DNA of 64,000 bases from Azohydromonas aeria (GCF_009760915.1 NZ_VIDQ01000024.1:1-64000); one strand, 5' to 3'; shown: positions 37,128 to 48,095, numbered from the stretch's first letter. Made by a program: numbers and translations. The notes: a model not told the origin generated them from the letters alone.

Positions 37128-38546
37128 TCATGCAACAAGCTGGGCCGAAGCAAGCCGGCCGATGGTGCAGATGGCATCGTCGAACCGCGTGTCACTGGCT
37201 TGGCCGTAGTTCAAGCGCAGGCAATTCGCAAAGCGCTTGTCGGCGGAGAACAGGTGGCCCGGTGCGAGGCTGATGTTCTGCGACAGCGCCAGCCGGTGCA
37301 ACTGCAACGCATCGACCTGTGCCGGCAGCTCCACCCACAGGAAGTAGCCGCCTTCGGGCCGCGTCACGCGCGTGCCGTTGGGGAAATGCCTGGCAATGCC
37401 GCGCAGCGCCCGCGCCTGCGCATCGGAAAGCGCCTGGCGCAGCTGGCGCAGGTGCCGGTCGTAGCCGCCCTGCGGCAGGTAGTCGGCCAGCGCTTCCTGG
37501 GTCGGCACGGCCGTGGCCAGCGTCGTCATGAGCTTCAGCCGCTGCACCGGCTGCGCGAAGCGCCCGGCCGCCACCCAGCCCACGCGCCAGCCCGGCGCCA
37601 GGCACTTGGAGAACGAGCTGCAGTGCATCACCAGCCCCTGCCGGTCGAAGGCCTTGCACGGCGGCGGGCGCCGCAGACCGAAGTACAGCTCGCCATAGAC
37701 GTCGTCCTCGATCAGCGGCACCTCGTGCCGCGCCAGCAGTTCCACCAGCGCGCGCTTGTTCTCTTCGGGCATGAGGCTGCCCAGCGGGTTCTGGAAGTTG
37801 GGCATGAACCAGCAGGCCCGCACCGGGTGCTGCCGCAGCACCTGCGCCAGCGAGTCGAGGTCGATGCCGTGACGCGGGTGCGTGGCCACCTCCACCGCCT
37901 TGAGCTGCAGCCGCTCCAGGGCCTGCAATGCGGCGTAGAAGCAGGGCGACTCCACCGCCACCACGTCGCCCGGGCGCGTGACGGCCTGCAGGCACAGGTT
38001 GAGCGCCTCCATCGCGCCGTTGGTGATGACGATCTCGCGCGTGTCAATGCCCGTGCCTTCCACCACGTAGCGCAGCCCGATCTGGCGGCGCAGCCGCTCG
38101 CTGCCCTCGGTGAGCTCCTGCACGATGGCTTGCGGATCGAGCCGGCGCATGGCCGGCGACAGCCCGCGGGCGAGCTTGTCCAGCGGGAAAAGCTCCGGGC
38201 TGGGAAACGCCGAGCCCAGAGGCACCACGTCGGCCTGCCGGGTAGAGCCCAGCACCTGGAACACCAGGTCACTGATCTCCACGTGCGTTGACTGCGCAAC
38301 GGGCTGGGCAGTGGCCGGCTCGTTGGCGCTGGTGCCGCGCTGCGCGTTGACGTAGTAGCCCGAGCGCGGCCGGGCCTGGATCAGCCCGCGGGCTTCGAGC
38401 AGGTAGTAGGCCTCGAACACGGTCGAGGGGCTGATCTTGCGGCTGGTGCTGGCCTGCCGCACCGAGGGCAGCCGGTCGCCGGCGCGCAGCACCTGGGTGC
38501 GGATGAGGTCGGCGATCTCGTCCGCGTATTGCTCGTAGCGCTTCAT
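37128..38546 (-). CDS. MocR-type transcription regulator (GntR HTH + aminotransferase fold)
   Basis: A 472-residue MocR/PdxR-type regulator. Residues about 1-75 are a GntR winged helix (EIADLIRTQVLRAGDRLPSV, SPSTVFEAYYLLEARGLI). Residues about 110-470 are a class I aminotransferase domain with VITNGAMEALNLCLQ, FQNPLGSLM, IEDDVYGELYF and the PLP-lysine segment CSSFSKCLAPGWRVGW. The ATG at 38546 directly starts the HTH. It diverges from the acyl-CoA-dehydrogenase-like gene at 38772, and such regulators usually control the divergent operon; two ACTGATCTG repeats in between are possible operators. The effector is unknown, probably an amine or pyridoxal compound. Confidence 0.9.
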   Translation of the reverse strand: MKRYEQYADEIADLIRTQVLRAGDRLPSVRQASTSRKISPSTVFEAYYLLEARGLIQARPRSGYYVNAQRGTSANEPATAQPVAQSTHVEISDLVFQVLGSTRQADVVPLGSAFPSPELFPLDKLARGLSPAMRRLDPQAIVQELTEGSERLRRQIGLRYVVEGTGIDTREIVITNGAMEALNLCLQAVTRPGDVVAVESPCFYAALQALERLQLKAVEVATHPRHGIDLDSLAQVLRQHPVRACWFMPNFQNPLGSLMPEENKRALVELLARHEVPLIEDDVYGELYFGLRRPPPCKAFDRQGLVMHCSSFSKCLAPGWRVGWVAAGRFAQPVQRLKLMTTLATAVPTQEALADYLPQGGYDRHLRQLRQALSDAQARALRGIARHFPNGTRVTRPEGGYFLWVELPAQVDALQLHRLALSQNISLAPGHLFSADKRFANCLRLNYGQASDTRFDDAICTIGRLASAQLVA

Positions 38547-38556
38547 GCCGGGGTCC

Positions 38557-38600
38557 ACTGATCTGTATCGATGTTCACGGCGGGCCACTGTACTGATCTG
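38557..38600. promoter_or_regulatory. Direct repeats between mocR and acyl-CoA dehydrogenase-like gene
   Basis: Two exact copies of ACTGATCTG at 38557-38565 and 38592-38600, 35 bases apart, in a locally AT-richer stretch just before the mocR start codon. MocR regulators bind paired repeats in their own divergent promoters, so these are candidate operators; further TCTGA/CTGATC variants occur to about 38690. Confidence 0.4.
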
Positions 38601-38771
38601 CCTGCCTGCCGTGGACAAGGCCCCTGCTGCCGTATCTGATCCGGTCATTTGGTGCGGCATCTGAGTCTTACCCGATCAGCACCTCCTTGGCACAGTCCGG
38701 CGCCATCATCCGCGGTGCGACCCTCTTTCTCGGCGACGAGGTCGCGCCGCCTTCGAAACGGCCTGGAACTC

Positions 38772-39832
38772 ATGCACGACACACGCTCCGCCGTCACGGC
38801 GCTGCCCCTACCCGCCCGACAGTGGCTGCGGGATCACGCCCCCAGCCTCGACCGCACCACCCGGCATGCCGCCGCGCTGCTGCCCCTGCTGGCAAAAGCC
38901 GGCTTGCTGCACTCCGTGACGAACCTGGACGCCGCCGTGGACGCGCTGGCCGACGTGTCCTCGGAGTCGCTGGCCGCGGGCTTCGTGCTGTATTCGCAGC
39001 GTGGCTTCATCGAGATGCTGCGGCTGGCGCACAACGTGGCGCTGCGCGAGCACCTGCTCGCCTCGCTGGAGGAAGGCCGGCTCGCGGGCGCCCTGGGCCT
39101 GTCGGGCGCGTTCGCGCATCTGTCCCAGGGCACGCCGCTGCCGGTGCAGGGCACCGAAACGCCGCGCGGCTGGAAGCTCAACGGCCGCCTGCCGTGGGTC
39201 GGCAACCTGCAGCACGACGGCTACGCCGTGGCCATCCCGGTGGCATTCGAAGGCCTGACGGACTTCGCCATCGTGATGCTCGGCAGCGAAGAGAACGGCG
39301 TCACCCCGACGCCGGACCCGGGCACCGCCGGGCTGCGCAGCATCCGCGGCGCGGCGCTGCGGCTCGACCGGGTGCATTTCCGCGAGGATGAGTTGCTGCA
39401 TGGCAACGGCGCGTTGTTCATGCGCGGGTTGTCGCCTGCATTGCTCGCGCTGCAGTGCGGGCTGGCCATCGGCGTGGCGCGTGCGGCTTGTGCCGCCGCT
39501 CAAGACCATGCCGGCGCCGGCGCGGTGTTGCGCCGCATCACCCTGGAGCGACTGGAGACCGTCGTTGCGGAACACCGCGCCGTGCTCGGCGAAGGCCTGC
39601 TGGCGGGCCGCCTTCTGCAGGACACCCTGGCGCTGGAGAAGCTGCGCTCCGGCTTCATCAAGCTGGCCCGGATGGCCGTGCAGGCCGAACAGCAGGCGGT
39701 CGGTACCGACGCCGTACTGGCCGGCGAGGACGGCGGCTGCGCCCGCCGCAGCCGGGAAGTGCAGTTCCTGTCCCTGCTGCGCCCCGGCGCCGCCGAGCCG
39801 CAGCCCCAATGGACGCCTGCCCGGAGAGCCGC

Positions 39833-39836
<4 letters not shown>
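38772..39836 (+). CDS. Acyl-CoA dehydrogenase-like flavoprotein
   Basis: A 354-residue protein of the acyl-CoA dehydrogenase / DszC-like superfamily, slightly short for the family. The helical N-domain is followed by a beta-domain piece (LNGRLPWVGNLQHDGYAVA, SIRGAALRLDRVHFREDELL) that looks like the flavin and substrate side, then a C-terminal four-helix part rich in Ala/Leu/Arg. I could not place a catalytic Glu. The ATG at 38772 is chosen because it starts the first helix. Its TGA overlaps the ccoG ATG (ATGA), so it heads a coupled chain. The divergent MocR gene may regulate it. The reaction is unknown. Confidence 0.7.
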
Positions 39837-41274
<1,438 letters not shown>

Positions 41275-41278
<4 letters not shown>

Positions 41279-41676
41279 AGGGCATGACCACGACCCGCCC
41301 TTCTCCCTCGCCGGCCTTCAGGCTGCTCAGGCTGCTGGCCGCCGCGGCCCTGCTGGGTGCGCTGCAGTGGCTGGGTGATGCCATCGTCGCGGCCACCGGC
41401 TGGCCGGTGTCGGGCTCGGTGCTGGGCATGCTGCTGCTGCTGGCGCTGCTGTGCCTGCGCGGCGGCGTGCCGGCGAGCCTCGACGCGGTCACGGCGCCGC
41501 TGCTGCGCCACCTGATGCTGCTGCTGATCCCGTCGGTGGCGGCGGTGAGCCTGTCCCTGGGGCTGCTGGCGCAGCACGCCGGCGCCTTCGTGCTCACGGC
41601 GGTGCTCGCCACGCTGCTGACCGTGGGCACGACGGCCTGGGTGCTGCGGCGCCTGCTGCGGCGGCACCGGCCATGA
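41275..41676 (+). CDS. lrgA: CidA/LrgA family holin-like protein
   Basis: A 133-residue inner-membrane protein with four helices. Typical features are LGDAIVAATGWPVSGSVLGM, LLRHLMLLLIPSVAAVS and a basic C-terminal end (LRRLLRRHRP). It overlaps ccoG by four bases (ATGA) and lrgB by four bases. In other bacteria LrgA/CidA proteins affect murein hydrolase release and export of small organic acids such as pyruvate. The role here is unproven. Confidence 0.88.
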
Positions 41677-42353
41677 CGCCGGCGCTGGCCTGGCCGCTGC
41701 TGACGCTGGCGGCCTATGCCGCGGCGTTGTGGCTGTACCGGCGCAGCGGGCATCACCTGCTGTGCCTGCCGGTGCTCACCGGCACCGCGCTGGTGGTGGC
41801 GCTGCTGGCGCTGTCGGGCACCGCCTACCCGGTCTATGCCGACGCCACCCGGCTGCTGCGCTGGCTCACCGGCCCGGCCGTGATCGCCCTGGCCGTGCCG
41901 CTGTACCGGCAGGCCGCGCTGCTGCGCCGGCTGGCGCTGCCGCTGCTAGGCGCGCTGCTGGCAGGCTGCGCCGTCGCGGTGGGGGCCACGCTGGCCCTGG
42001 CCTTCGCGCTGGGCGCGCCGCGCGAGGTGGCGCTGTCGCTGGCGCCGAAGTCCGCGACCATGCCGATCGCCATGGCGGCCGCCGAGCGTGCGGGCGGCCT
42101 GCCCGCGCTGGCGGCCATGGCCGTGGTGGCCACGGGCGTGCTGGGCACGCTGCTGTGCGCGCCGCTGCTGCGGCGGCTGCGCATCGAGGACGAGCGGGTC
42201 ACGGCCTTCACGCTGGGCCTGGCGGCGCATGCCATCGGCGTGGCGCGAGTGCTGCAGACGCGGCCGGACACGGTGGCCTTCGCCGCGCTGGCCATGAGCC
42301 TCAACGGCGTGGCCACGGCGCTGGCCGTGGCGCTGCTGGCGCGCTGGCTCTGA
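41673..42353 (+). CDS. lrgB: LrgB/CidB family membrane protein
   Basis: A 226-residue partner of LrgA with about six helices. It has the family-defining SLAPKSATMPIAMAAAERAGG motif and TLGLAAHAIGVARVLQ near the C-terminus. The ATG overlaps the lrgA stop. It ends the coupled chain beginning with the acyl-CoA-dehydrogenase-like gene. LrgAB systems are associated with pyruvate or glycolate transport and envelope stability. Confidence 0.92.
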   Translation: MTPALAWPLLTLAAYAAALWLYRRSGHHLLCLPVLTGTALVVALLALSGTAYPVYADATRLLRWLTGPAVIALAVPLYRQAALLRRLALPLLGALLAGCAVAVGATLALAFALGAPREVALSLAPKSATMPIAMAAAERAGGLPALAAMAVVATGVLGTLLCAPLLRRLRIEDERVTAFTLGLAAHAIGVARVLQTRPDTVAFAALAMSLNGVATALAVALLARWL

Positions 42354-42486
42354 GCCGTCCCGGGTTTGAAACCAGGAGTGCGTCGCGCGGCGCGCGGGTC
42401 TCGGTCACACTGGCGCAGCGGCCCGGATTGGTTCTCCCGTCGGGAATCCGCCGGGCCATCCGGAAAACACACTCATTGACCTTGCC

Positions 42487-42900
42487 ATGCGCACGAGTTT
42501 CCACCTGGCCTACCACGTTCGCGACCTTGACGAGGCACGCGCCTTCTATGGGAGTCTGCTGGGCTGCCGCGAAGGCCGAAGCACCGACACCTGGGTCGAT
42601 TTCGACTTCTTCGGTCACCAGATTTCGCTGCACCTCGGTGAACCCTTCGCGGTCACGAATACCGGACTGGTGGGAGACCACCAGGTGCCCATGCCCCACC
42701 TTGGACTCGTGATGGCCATGCCGGACTGGAAGGACCTGGCCGAGCGGCTGACGAGCCAGCAGGTGGACTTCGTGATTCCGCCCAGCGTGCGGTTCGAAGG
42801 CGAGGCTGGCGAGCAGGCCACGATGTTCTTCCGCGATCCGAGCGGCAACCCGATCGAAGTCAAGGGCTTCGCGGACCTGGACAAGGTGTTCACGAAATAG
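42487..42900 (+). CDS. VOC family (glyoxalase/dioxygenase-like) protein
   Basis: A 137-residue metal-binding fold protein made of paired beta-alpha-beta-beta-beta units: HLAYHVRDLDEARAFYGSLL at the start, HQISLHL and the C-terminal FFRDPSGNPIEVKGF, which contains the usual Glu ligand. His6 or His56 and the Glu are candidate metal ligands. It is monocistronic, between lrgB and the convergent MocR gene. The substrate cannot be predicted. Confidence 0.85.
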   Translation: MRTSFHLAYHVRDLDEARAFYGSLLGCREGRSTDTWVDFDFFGHQISLHLGEPFAVTNTGLVGDHQVPMPHLGLVMAMPDWKDLAERLTSQQVDFVIPPSVRFEGEAGEQATMFFRDPSGNPIEVKGFADLDKVFTK

Positions 42901-42986
42901 GACTGGCAAGTCTGGCGCGTTGCATGCGCTCTCGGGTATCCGCAGGTCACCGATGAGCTGCGGATGATGCAGCCTGGATGGCGGCG

Positions 42987-44372
42987 CTACGGCGCCGCCC
43001 GGCACTCGTCCAGCGCCTTGCCCACGGCCAGCAGCGCCCGGCCGCAGTCGTTGCGTGTCAAGGCGCCGCCCAGGCACAGCCGCAGCGCCTCGGGTGGCTG
43101 ACGGTCGGTGGAGAAGGCGCTGGCCGCCACTGCCGCCACGCCCAGCGCCTGCAGCGATGCGGCGATGTCGCCGGCCACGCAGCGGCCGTCGGCGCCCTGC
43201 GCCAGCGGCAGCCAGGCGTGAAAGCCGTTGGGTTGCGTGCGCACGCCGCGCGCACCGAGGTGCTCGCGGATCAGCGCGCTGCGCCAGGCGCATTCCTCAC
43301 GGATCGCCGCGAGCACCGCGCTCGCCTGTCCCTGCTCCAGCCAGTCGGCCACCACGGCGTTGGTGATGGGCGAGGCCATCACCGTCATGGCCCGCAGCGC
43401 GCCGGCCAGGCGCTGCGCCGTGGCCACCGAGGGCGCCAGCACCTGGGCCGTGCGCAGCCCGGCGCCGAGCCACTTGGAGAAGCCGCTGACGTAGTAGGTG
43501 AGCTCCGGCGCGAAATCGGCCAGCGGCGGCGGCGTGGCTGCGGGCAGCATGCCGTAGGCATCGTCCTCGATGATCGGGATGCTGAAGCGCTCGGCGATGT
43601 CGGCCAGCCGCTCGCGCCGGCGCATCGGCAGCGTCGCGGTGGTCGGGTTGTGCAGGTTGGGACACAGGTACAGGGCGCCGACGGGCGCGCTGCGGCACGC
43701 CGCCTCGAAGGTCTCGGGCCGCAGGCCGTCCTCGTCCATCTCCAGCGGCAGCAGCTGCACGCCCAGGTGCGCCGCGATGGCCTTGAGCCCGGGATAGACC
43801 AGCGGCTCCACGCACAGGCTTTGCCCCTTCTTCACCAGCATCGACACCAGCGCCAGCAGCACGGCATGGATGCCCGGTGCCACCAGCACGCGCTCGGGCG
43901 CGGCCGTCGGCACCCACTGGCGCAGCCAGGCGGCGGCCAGCGCGCGGTCTCGCGAGGTGCCGCCGAAGTCCTGGTAGCGCATCAGGTCGTGCAGCGGCGT
44001 GGCGGCGATGGCCGCGGCCGCTTCTTCCTGCAGGGCGCGCAGGGCCGGATGGTCCTCGATCTCCGGCGGCATGTTCATCGTCATCTCGGCGCCCGTGCCC
44101 GCGCGCAGCGGCAGTCCGATGAAGGAGCCGCGCACGAACGAACCCAGCCCGGGCCGCGAGGCGACGAGCCCGCGCTCGCGCGCCTCGGCAAAGCCGCGCA
44201 CCACGGTCGTGTAGTTGAGCTGCAGCTTCACGGCGAGCTCGCGCAGCGGCGGCAGCCGCTCACGCGGCGCCAGGCGGCCCTGCTGCAGGTCCTCCGCGAT
44301 CAGCTCCGGAATCAGCTGGTACGCGGGCAGCGTGCTGCCGCGCAGGCGCGCAAGCCAGTGGGTGAAGGGCAT
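42987..44372 (-). CDS. MocR-type transcription regulator, likely controller of the Nit1C cluster
   Basis: A 461-residue GntR-aminotransferase fusion regulator. The HTH (about 1-80) reads LPAYQLIPELIAEDLQQGRL and REL.VKLQLNYTTVVRGF. The aminotransferase-like domain has VAPGIHAVLLALVSML, CPNLHNPTTATLPM, IEDDAYGMLP and the PLP-lysine region YVSGFSKWLGAGLRTAQ. ATG 44372 starts the HTH; the frame continues far upstream on this strand but reads as Arg/Ala-rich shadow. It is divergent from the first Nit1C gene, with a 384-base gap holding TGATCG-type repeats, so it is a strong candidate regulator of that cluster. Confidence 0.9.
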   Translation of the reverse strand: MPFTHWLARLRGSTLPAYQLIPELIAEDLQQGRLAPRERLPPLRELAVKLQLNYTTVVRGFAEARERGLVASRPGLGSFVRGSFIGLPLRAGTGAEMTMNMPPEIEDHPALRALQEEAAAAIAATPLHDLMRYQDFGGTSRDRALAAAWLRQWVPTAAPERVLVAPGIHAVLLALVSMLVKKGQSLCVEPLVYPGLKAIAAHLGVQLLPLEMDEDGLRPETFEAACRSAPVGALYLCPNLHNPTTATLPMRRRERLADIAERFSIPIIEDDAYGMLPAATPPPLADFAPELTYYVSGFSKWLGAGLRTAQVLAPSVATAQRLAGALRAMTVMASPITNAVVADWLEQGQASAVLAAIREECAWRSALIREHLGARGVRTQPNGFHAWLPLAQGADGRCVAGDIAASLQALGVAAVAASAFSTDRQPPEALRLCLGGALTRNDCGRALLAVGKALDECRAAP

Positions 44373-44756
44373 GGCGTCAAGGCCGCGAGGGCCGGTGTTG
44401 CATGGGCGCCGCTGCCGCACGAAACGTGCCGATCGCAAGGCCTGATCGCATCGGGTTCTCGCCTTGAGGCTGATCAATCCCGGTGCATCCGCCCCATTGA
44501 TCGGATGCATTGATTGCATCGGGCCGCGACCGGTCTTGGTGCGCGTGGCGGCAGGGTTCCCGCGGCGCCCGCCGGCCGGATGGCTGCGCGGTCCGGGTGG
44601 CGTTCGCTCTGTTGATCGGGTGTTGGTCGCATGCGCGCCAGGCGCCGTGGCATGGCCGTCGCAATGGAGTCCAGCGTCCGGCACCCGCCGGGCGCGCTGC
44701 CGGCAGCCACCGAACCGCGGCTGCGGCACCGCTCCAACACCGCACGAGGACGAGCC
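44373..44756. promoter_or_regulatory. Divergent control region mocR / Nit1C cluster
   Basis: It contains an inverted repeat GATGCA-TTGAT-TGCATC at 44504-44520 and several related TGATCG/TGATCA half-sites (about 44443, 44471, 44498, 44612) followed by variants of CATCGGG. These are good candidate binding sites for the adjacent MocR protein. The ribosome-binding site GAGGA (about 44746) precedes the ATG at 44757. No gene is supported in this stretch. Confidence 0.45.
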
Positions 44757-45239
44757 ATGCCCAAGGTCACCCATCCCGCCGCCCAGAAGGGCGATTTCCT
44801 GGTTGATTACGAAGAGAAGGTCTTCGAGGACGTGAAGGCCGAGCCCGGCGAGAAGGCACTCGTCACCTTTCACACCGTGGCGTTCGAAGGCTCCATCGGC
44901 CTGGTGAACCTGCTGCAGGCCACGCGGCTGCAGCGCAAGGGCTTCGACACGTCGATCCTGCTTTACGGCCCGGGCGTGACGCTGGGCGTCAAGCGCGGCT
45001 TCCCGAAGCTGGGTGACGAGGCCTTCCCCGGGCACCAGAACTTCAACAACCAGATCACCAAGTTCATCGCCGAGGGCGGCAAGGTCTACGCCTGTCGCTT
45101 CGCGTTGCAGGCGCTCTACGGCCACGGCGAGGGCGCGCTGATCGAGGGCATCCGCCCCATCAACCCGCTGGACGTGCTGGACCTGGTGCTGCTGCACCGC
45201 AAGGCCGGCGCCTTCATCCTCGACAGCTGGACGCTGTAA
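44757..45239 (+). CDS. Sll0783/MSMEG_0572 family nitrogen-starvation protein (Nit1C)
   Basis: A 160-residue protein of the Sll0783 (MSMEG_0572) family that opens nearly all Nit1C clusters. Recognisable stretches are [55 protein letters not shown] and [19 protein letters not shown]. It has a DsrE-like alpha/beta look. The ATG at 44757 has GAGGA seven bases upstream. It is 13 bases before the nitrilase gene and so probably in the same operon. The molecular role is unknown; the Synechocystis homologue is induced by nitrogen starvation. Confidence 0.92.
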   Translation: MPKVTHPAAQKGDFLVDYEEKVFEDVKAEPGEKALVTFHTVAFEGSIGLVNLLQATRLQRKGFDTSILLYGPGVTLGVKRGFPKLGDEAFPGHQNFNNQITKFIAEGGKVYACRFALQALYGHGEGALIEGIRPINPLDVLDLVLLHRKAGAFILDSWTL

Positions 45240-45252
45240 GCGAAAGCCCGAC

Positions 45253-46293
45253 ATGGCTGACACGAAGCAGCGCAAGTCGGTGCGCGCCGCGGCCGCGCAG
45301 ATCGCCCCCGACCTCGACAGCGCCGACGGCACCACCGCGCGCGTGCTGGAGACCATCCGCGACGCGGCGCGCCGGGGCGTGGAGCTGATCGTCTTTCCGG
45401 AGACCTTCGTTCCCTACTACCCGTACTTCTCCTTCGTGCAGCCGCCGGTGCTGCAGGGCCCGGCGCACCTGCTGCTCATGGAGCGCGCCCCGACGGTGCC
45501 CGGACCCATGACCGATGCCGTGTCGGCCGCCGCGCGCGAGGCCGGCATGGTGGTGGTGCTGGGCATCAACGAACGCGACCACGGCAGCCTCTACAACACG
45601 CAGCTGGTCTTCGACGCCGACGGCACGCTCTTGCTCAAGCGCCGCAAGCTCACGCCCACCTACCACGAGCGCATGGTCTGGGGCCAGGGCGACGCCAGCG
45701 GCCTGAAGGCCGTGGACACGCGCGCGGGCCGCGTCGGGGCACTCGCCTGCTGGGAGCACTACAACCCGCTGGCGCGCTACGCGCTCATGGCCGAGCACGA
45801 GGAGATCCACTGCGCGCAGTTCCCGGGCTCTCTGGTCGGCCAGGTCTTCGCCGACCAGATGGGCGTGACCATCCGCCACCACGCGCTGGAGTCAGGCTGT
45901 TTCGTGGTCAACGCCACCGGCTGGCTGACCAACGAGCAGATCCGCGCCGTCACGCCCGACGAGAAGCTGCAGGGGGCGCTGCGCGGTGGCTGCCACAGCG
46001 CCATCGTCTCGCCCGAAGGCAAGTACCTGGCCGAGCCGCTGACTGAAGGCGAGGGGCTGGTCGTCGCCGACCTGGACCTGGCGCTCATTGCCAAGCGCAA
46101 GCGGATGATGGACTCGGTGGGCCACTACGCCCGCCCCGAGCTGCTGAGCCTCGCGATCCGCCGCGAGCCGGCCGCCACCACGCAGCCGCTGCGCCCGGCT
46201 GCCGACGAAGTTGCGGTGGCAACCCCACCGGCCGCAGACAGTGGCACCGCCCCGCCCTTTACCGCGCCGGACGTTCCGCGCCGCGCCGCCTGA
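45253..46293 (+). CDS. Nit1C-type nitrilase
   Basis: A 346-residue nitrilase (nitrile + water to carboxylate + ammonia). The catalytic triad is complete: Glu50 in [14 protein letters not shown], Lys132 in [15 protein letters not shown] and Cys166 in [14 protein letters not shown]. The Cys-Trp-Glu context marks a true nitrilase rather than an amidase. The last 35 residues are an Ala/Pro/Thr-rich tail. It is the second gene of the cluster. In Pseudomonas the Nit1C cluster is needed for growth on cyanide or its organic nitriles (known for that cluster); the natural substrate here is unknown. Confidence 0.95.
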   Translation: MADTKQRKSVRAAAAQIAPDLDSADGTTARVLETIRDAARRGVELIVFPETFVPYYPYFSFVQPPVLQGPAHLLLMERAPTVPGPMTDAVSAAAREAGMVVVLGINERDHGSLYNTQLVFDADGTLLLKRRKLTPTYHERMVWGQGDASGLKAVDTRAGRVGALACWEHYNPLARYALMAEHEEIHCAQFPGSLVGQVFADQMGVTIRHHALESGCFVVNATGWLTNEQIRAVTPDEKLQGALRGGCHSAIVSPEGKYLAEPLTEGEGLVVADLDLALIAKRKRMMDSVGHYARPELLSLAIRREPAATTQPLRPAADEVAVATPPAADSGTAPPFTAPDVPRRAA

Positions 46294-46317
46294 CCTTCCA
46301 CCACCCAGGACCCGCCC

Positions 46318-47469
46318 ATGACCGACCTCGCCATCGCCATCGCCACGCCTTCGGGTTCCCAGGACCCCGGTGCCCTGCACCGCCTGATGACCGAGTTGCA
46401 GTCGCAGGGGCTGCGCCTGGCCGACCCGGGCAGCGGCGCGCCCAGCCGCCGCGGCGGCGCCGGGCCCTCGGACCACAAGGCCGTCACCGTGGACGGCACA
46501 ACGCTGATGGTGCCGGTGCACACCCACACCGCCTTCAACTCGCCCTTCGTTGCCGACGCGCCCGGGCCCGACGGGCGCAGCACGCTGCGCCGCGGCAGCA
46601 TCCCCATCGCCAGCATCGCCTTCCCGGCGCAGCCGCGCTTCTATGCGCGCAGCACGGCCGACGGCATCCCGTACAGCCACATCGCCACGCTGCACGGCGC
46701 CGACGTGCTGGCCACCACGGTGCTGCAGACCTGCATCCGCTACGAGAGCCGGCGCAAGGCCTGCCGCTTCTGCGCCATCGGCCAGTCGCTGGCAGCGGGC
46801 CGCACCATCGCGCGCAAGACCCCGCAGCAGCTGGCCGAGGTGGCGAAAGCGGCCGTGGAGCTCGACAACGTGAAGCACATGGTGATGACCACCGGCACGC
46901 CGGCCACGCCGGATCGCGGCGCGCTCGTGCTGTGCGAGAGCGCGCAGGCCGTGAAGGCGGCGGTGGACCTGCCGCTGCAGGCGCAGTGCGAGCCGCCGGA
47001 CTCCGATGCCTGGTTCCAGCGCCTGAAGGACGCCGGCGTGGACACGCTGGGCATGCACCTGGAAGTGGTGGGCGAGGCGCTGCGCCAGCGCATCCTGCCC
47101 GGCAAGGCCGAGGTGCCGCTGGCGCGCTACTGGGACGCCTTCGAGGCGGCAGTGGCGGTGTTCGGCCGCGGCCAGGTGTCCACATACCTGCTGGCCGGGC
47201 TGGGCGATTCGGCCGAGACGCTGCTGGCCACGAGCGAGCGGCTGCTGGCGCTGGGCGTCTATCCGTTCGTGGTGCCTTTCGTGCCCATCAGCGGCACGCC
47301 CCTGGAGGACTACCCGGCGCCGCCGGCCGAGTTCATGCGCAGCGTGCTGGAGCCGCTGGGCCGCCTGGTGGCGGAGGCGGGGCTGCGCGCCGGCGACATC
47401 AAGGCCGGCTGCGGCCGTTGCGCCGCCTGCTCGACGCTGTCGCGCTACGAGACGCCGCTGGCGGCCTGA
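46318..47469 (+). CDS. Radical SAM protein, MSMEG_0568 family (Nit1C)
   Basis: A 383-residue radical SAM enzyme. The 4Fe-4S cysteines are Cys139, Cys149 and Cys152 in CIRYESRRKACRFC, that is C-x9-C-x2-C rather than the usual C-x3-C-x2-C. The barrel continues with HMVMTTGTPATPDRGA and LGMHLEVVGEALRQRILPG. A C-terminal GCGRCAACSTL group of four cysteines may bind a second cluster or Zn. It begins 24 bases after the nitrilase stop. The reaction is unknown. Confidence 0.93.
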   Translation: MTDLAIAIATPSGSQDPGALHRLMTELQSQGLRLADPGSGAPSRRGGAGPSDHKAVTVDGTTLMVPVHTHTAFNSPFVADAPGPDGRSTLRRGSIPIASIAFPAQPRFYARSTADGIPYSHIATLHGADVLATTVLQTCIRYESRRKACRFCAIGQSLAAGRTIARKTPQQLAEVAKAAVELDNVKHMVMTTGTPATPDRGALVLCESAQAVKAAVDLPLQAQCEPPDSDAWFQRLKDAGVDTLGMHLEVVGEALRQRILPGKAEVPLARYWDAFEAAVAVFGRGQVSTYLLAGLGDSAETLLATSERLLALGVYPFVVPFVPISGTPLEDYPAPPAEFMRSVLEPLGRLVAEAGLRAGDIKAGCGRCAACSTLSRYETPLAA

Positions 47470-47486
47470 ACCCCGGGAGCCCACGC

Positions 47487-48095
47487 ATGAGCCTCGCCAC
47501 GCTGCCCGACCCCGTCACCACGGCCCTGCCCGCCTGGTGCGAGCTACCCTCCACCTTCGAGCCGCAGGAGTTCCGCATCCAGTGGGCCAGCGGGCCCTGG
47601 ATGCAGGCGCAGGCGCTGGCGCTGCGGCGCCAGGTGTTCTGCGGCGAGCAGCGGCTGTTCGATGGCGACGACCTGGACGACATCGACCTGTGCGAGCCCA
47701 GCACGCGGCTGCTGGTGGCGTTGTCGTGCTGGGGCGGGCAGCCCGACGAGGTCGTCGGCACGGTGCGCATCCACGAGGAAGTGCCGGGGCGCTGGTGGGG
47801 CTCGCGCCTGGCGGTGCGGCACGACTGGCGCCGGCATGGCGCCCTGGGCAGCACGCTCATCCGGCTGGCCGTCAGCAGCGCGCACGCCTGCGGCTGCATT
47901 GACTTCCTGGCCCATGTCCAGGCGCAGAACGTCCCGCTGTTCCGCCGGCTGCATTGGCAGGTGCTGGACGAGGTGACGCTGCACGGCCGCCCGCACGCGC
48001 GCATGCGCGCCGACCTGGCGCACTACCCGCCCTGCGCTACGCCCTACGCCGGCTTCGTGCTGGCCCGGTCGCCCCAGGGAGGCCGCCATGACTGA
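47487..48095 (+). CDS. GNAT-family acetyltransferase, MSMEG_0567 N-terminal type (Nit1C)
   Basis: A 202-residue N-acetyltransferase-like protein. The acyl-CoA-binding region is VGTVRIHEEVPGRWWGSRLA followed by RRHGALGSTLIRLAVSSAH, with FLAHVQAQNVPLFRRLHW as the last strand-helix. In mycobacteria it is fused to the AIR-synthase domain; here the two genes are separate and overlap by eight bases. The acceptor is unknown. Confidence 0.9.
   Translation: MSLATLPDPVTTALPAWCELPSTFEPQEFRIQWASGPWMQAQALALRRQVFCGEQRLFDGDDLDDIDLCEPSTRLLVALSCWGGQPDEVVGTVRIHEEVPGRWWGSRLAVRHDWRRHGALGSTLIRLAVSSAHACGCIDFLAHVQAQNVPLFRRLHWQVLDEVTLHGRPHARMRADLAHYPPCATPYAGFVLARSPQGGRHD

Noticed and set aside
44373..45356. A 328-codon upstream extension of the second MocR gene
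   Set aside because: It would overlap the Nit1C start gene antisense and shows no similarity to anything. The HTH begins at ATG 44372.
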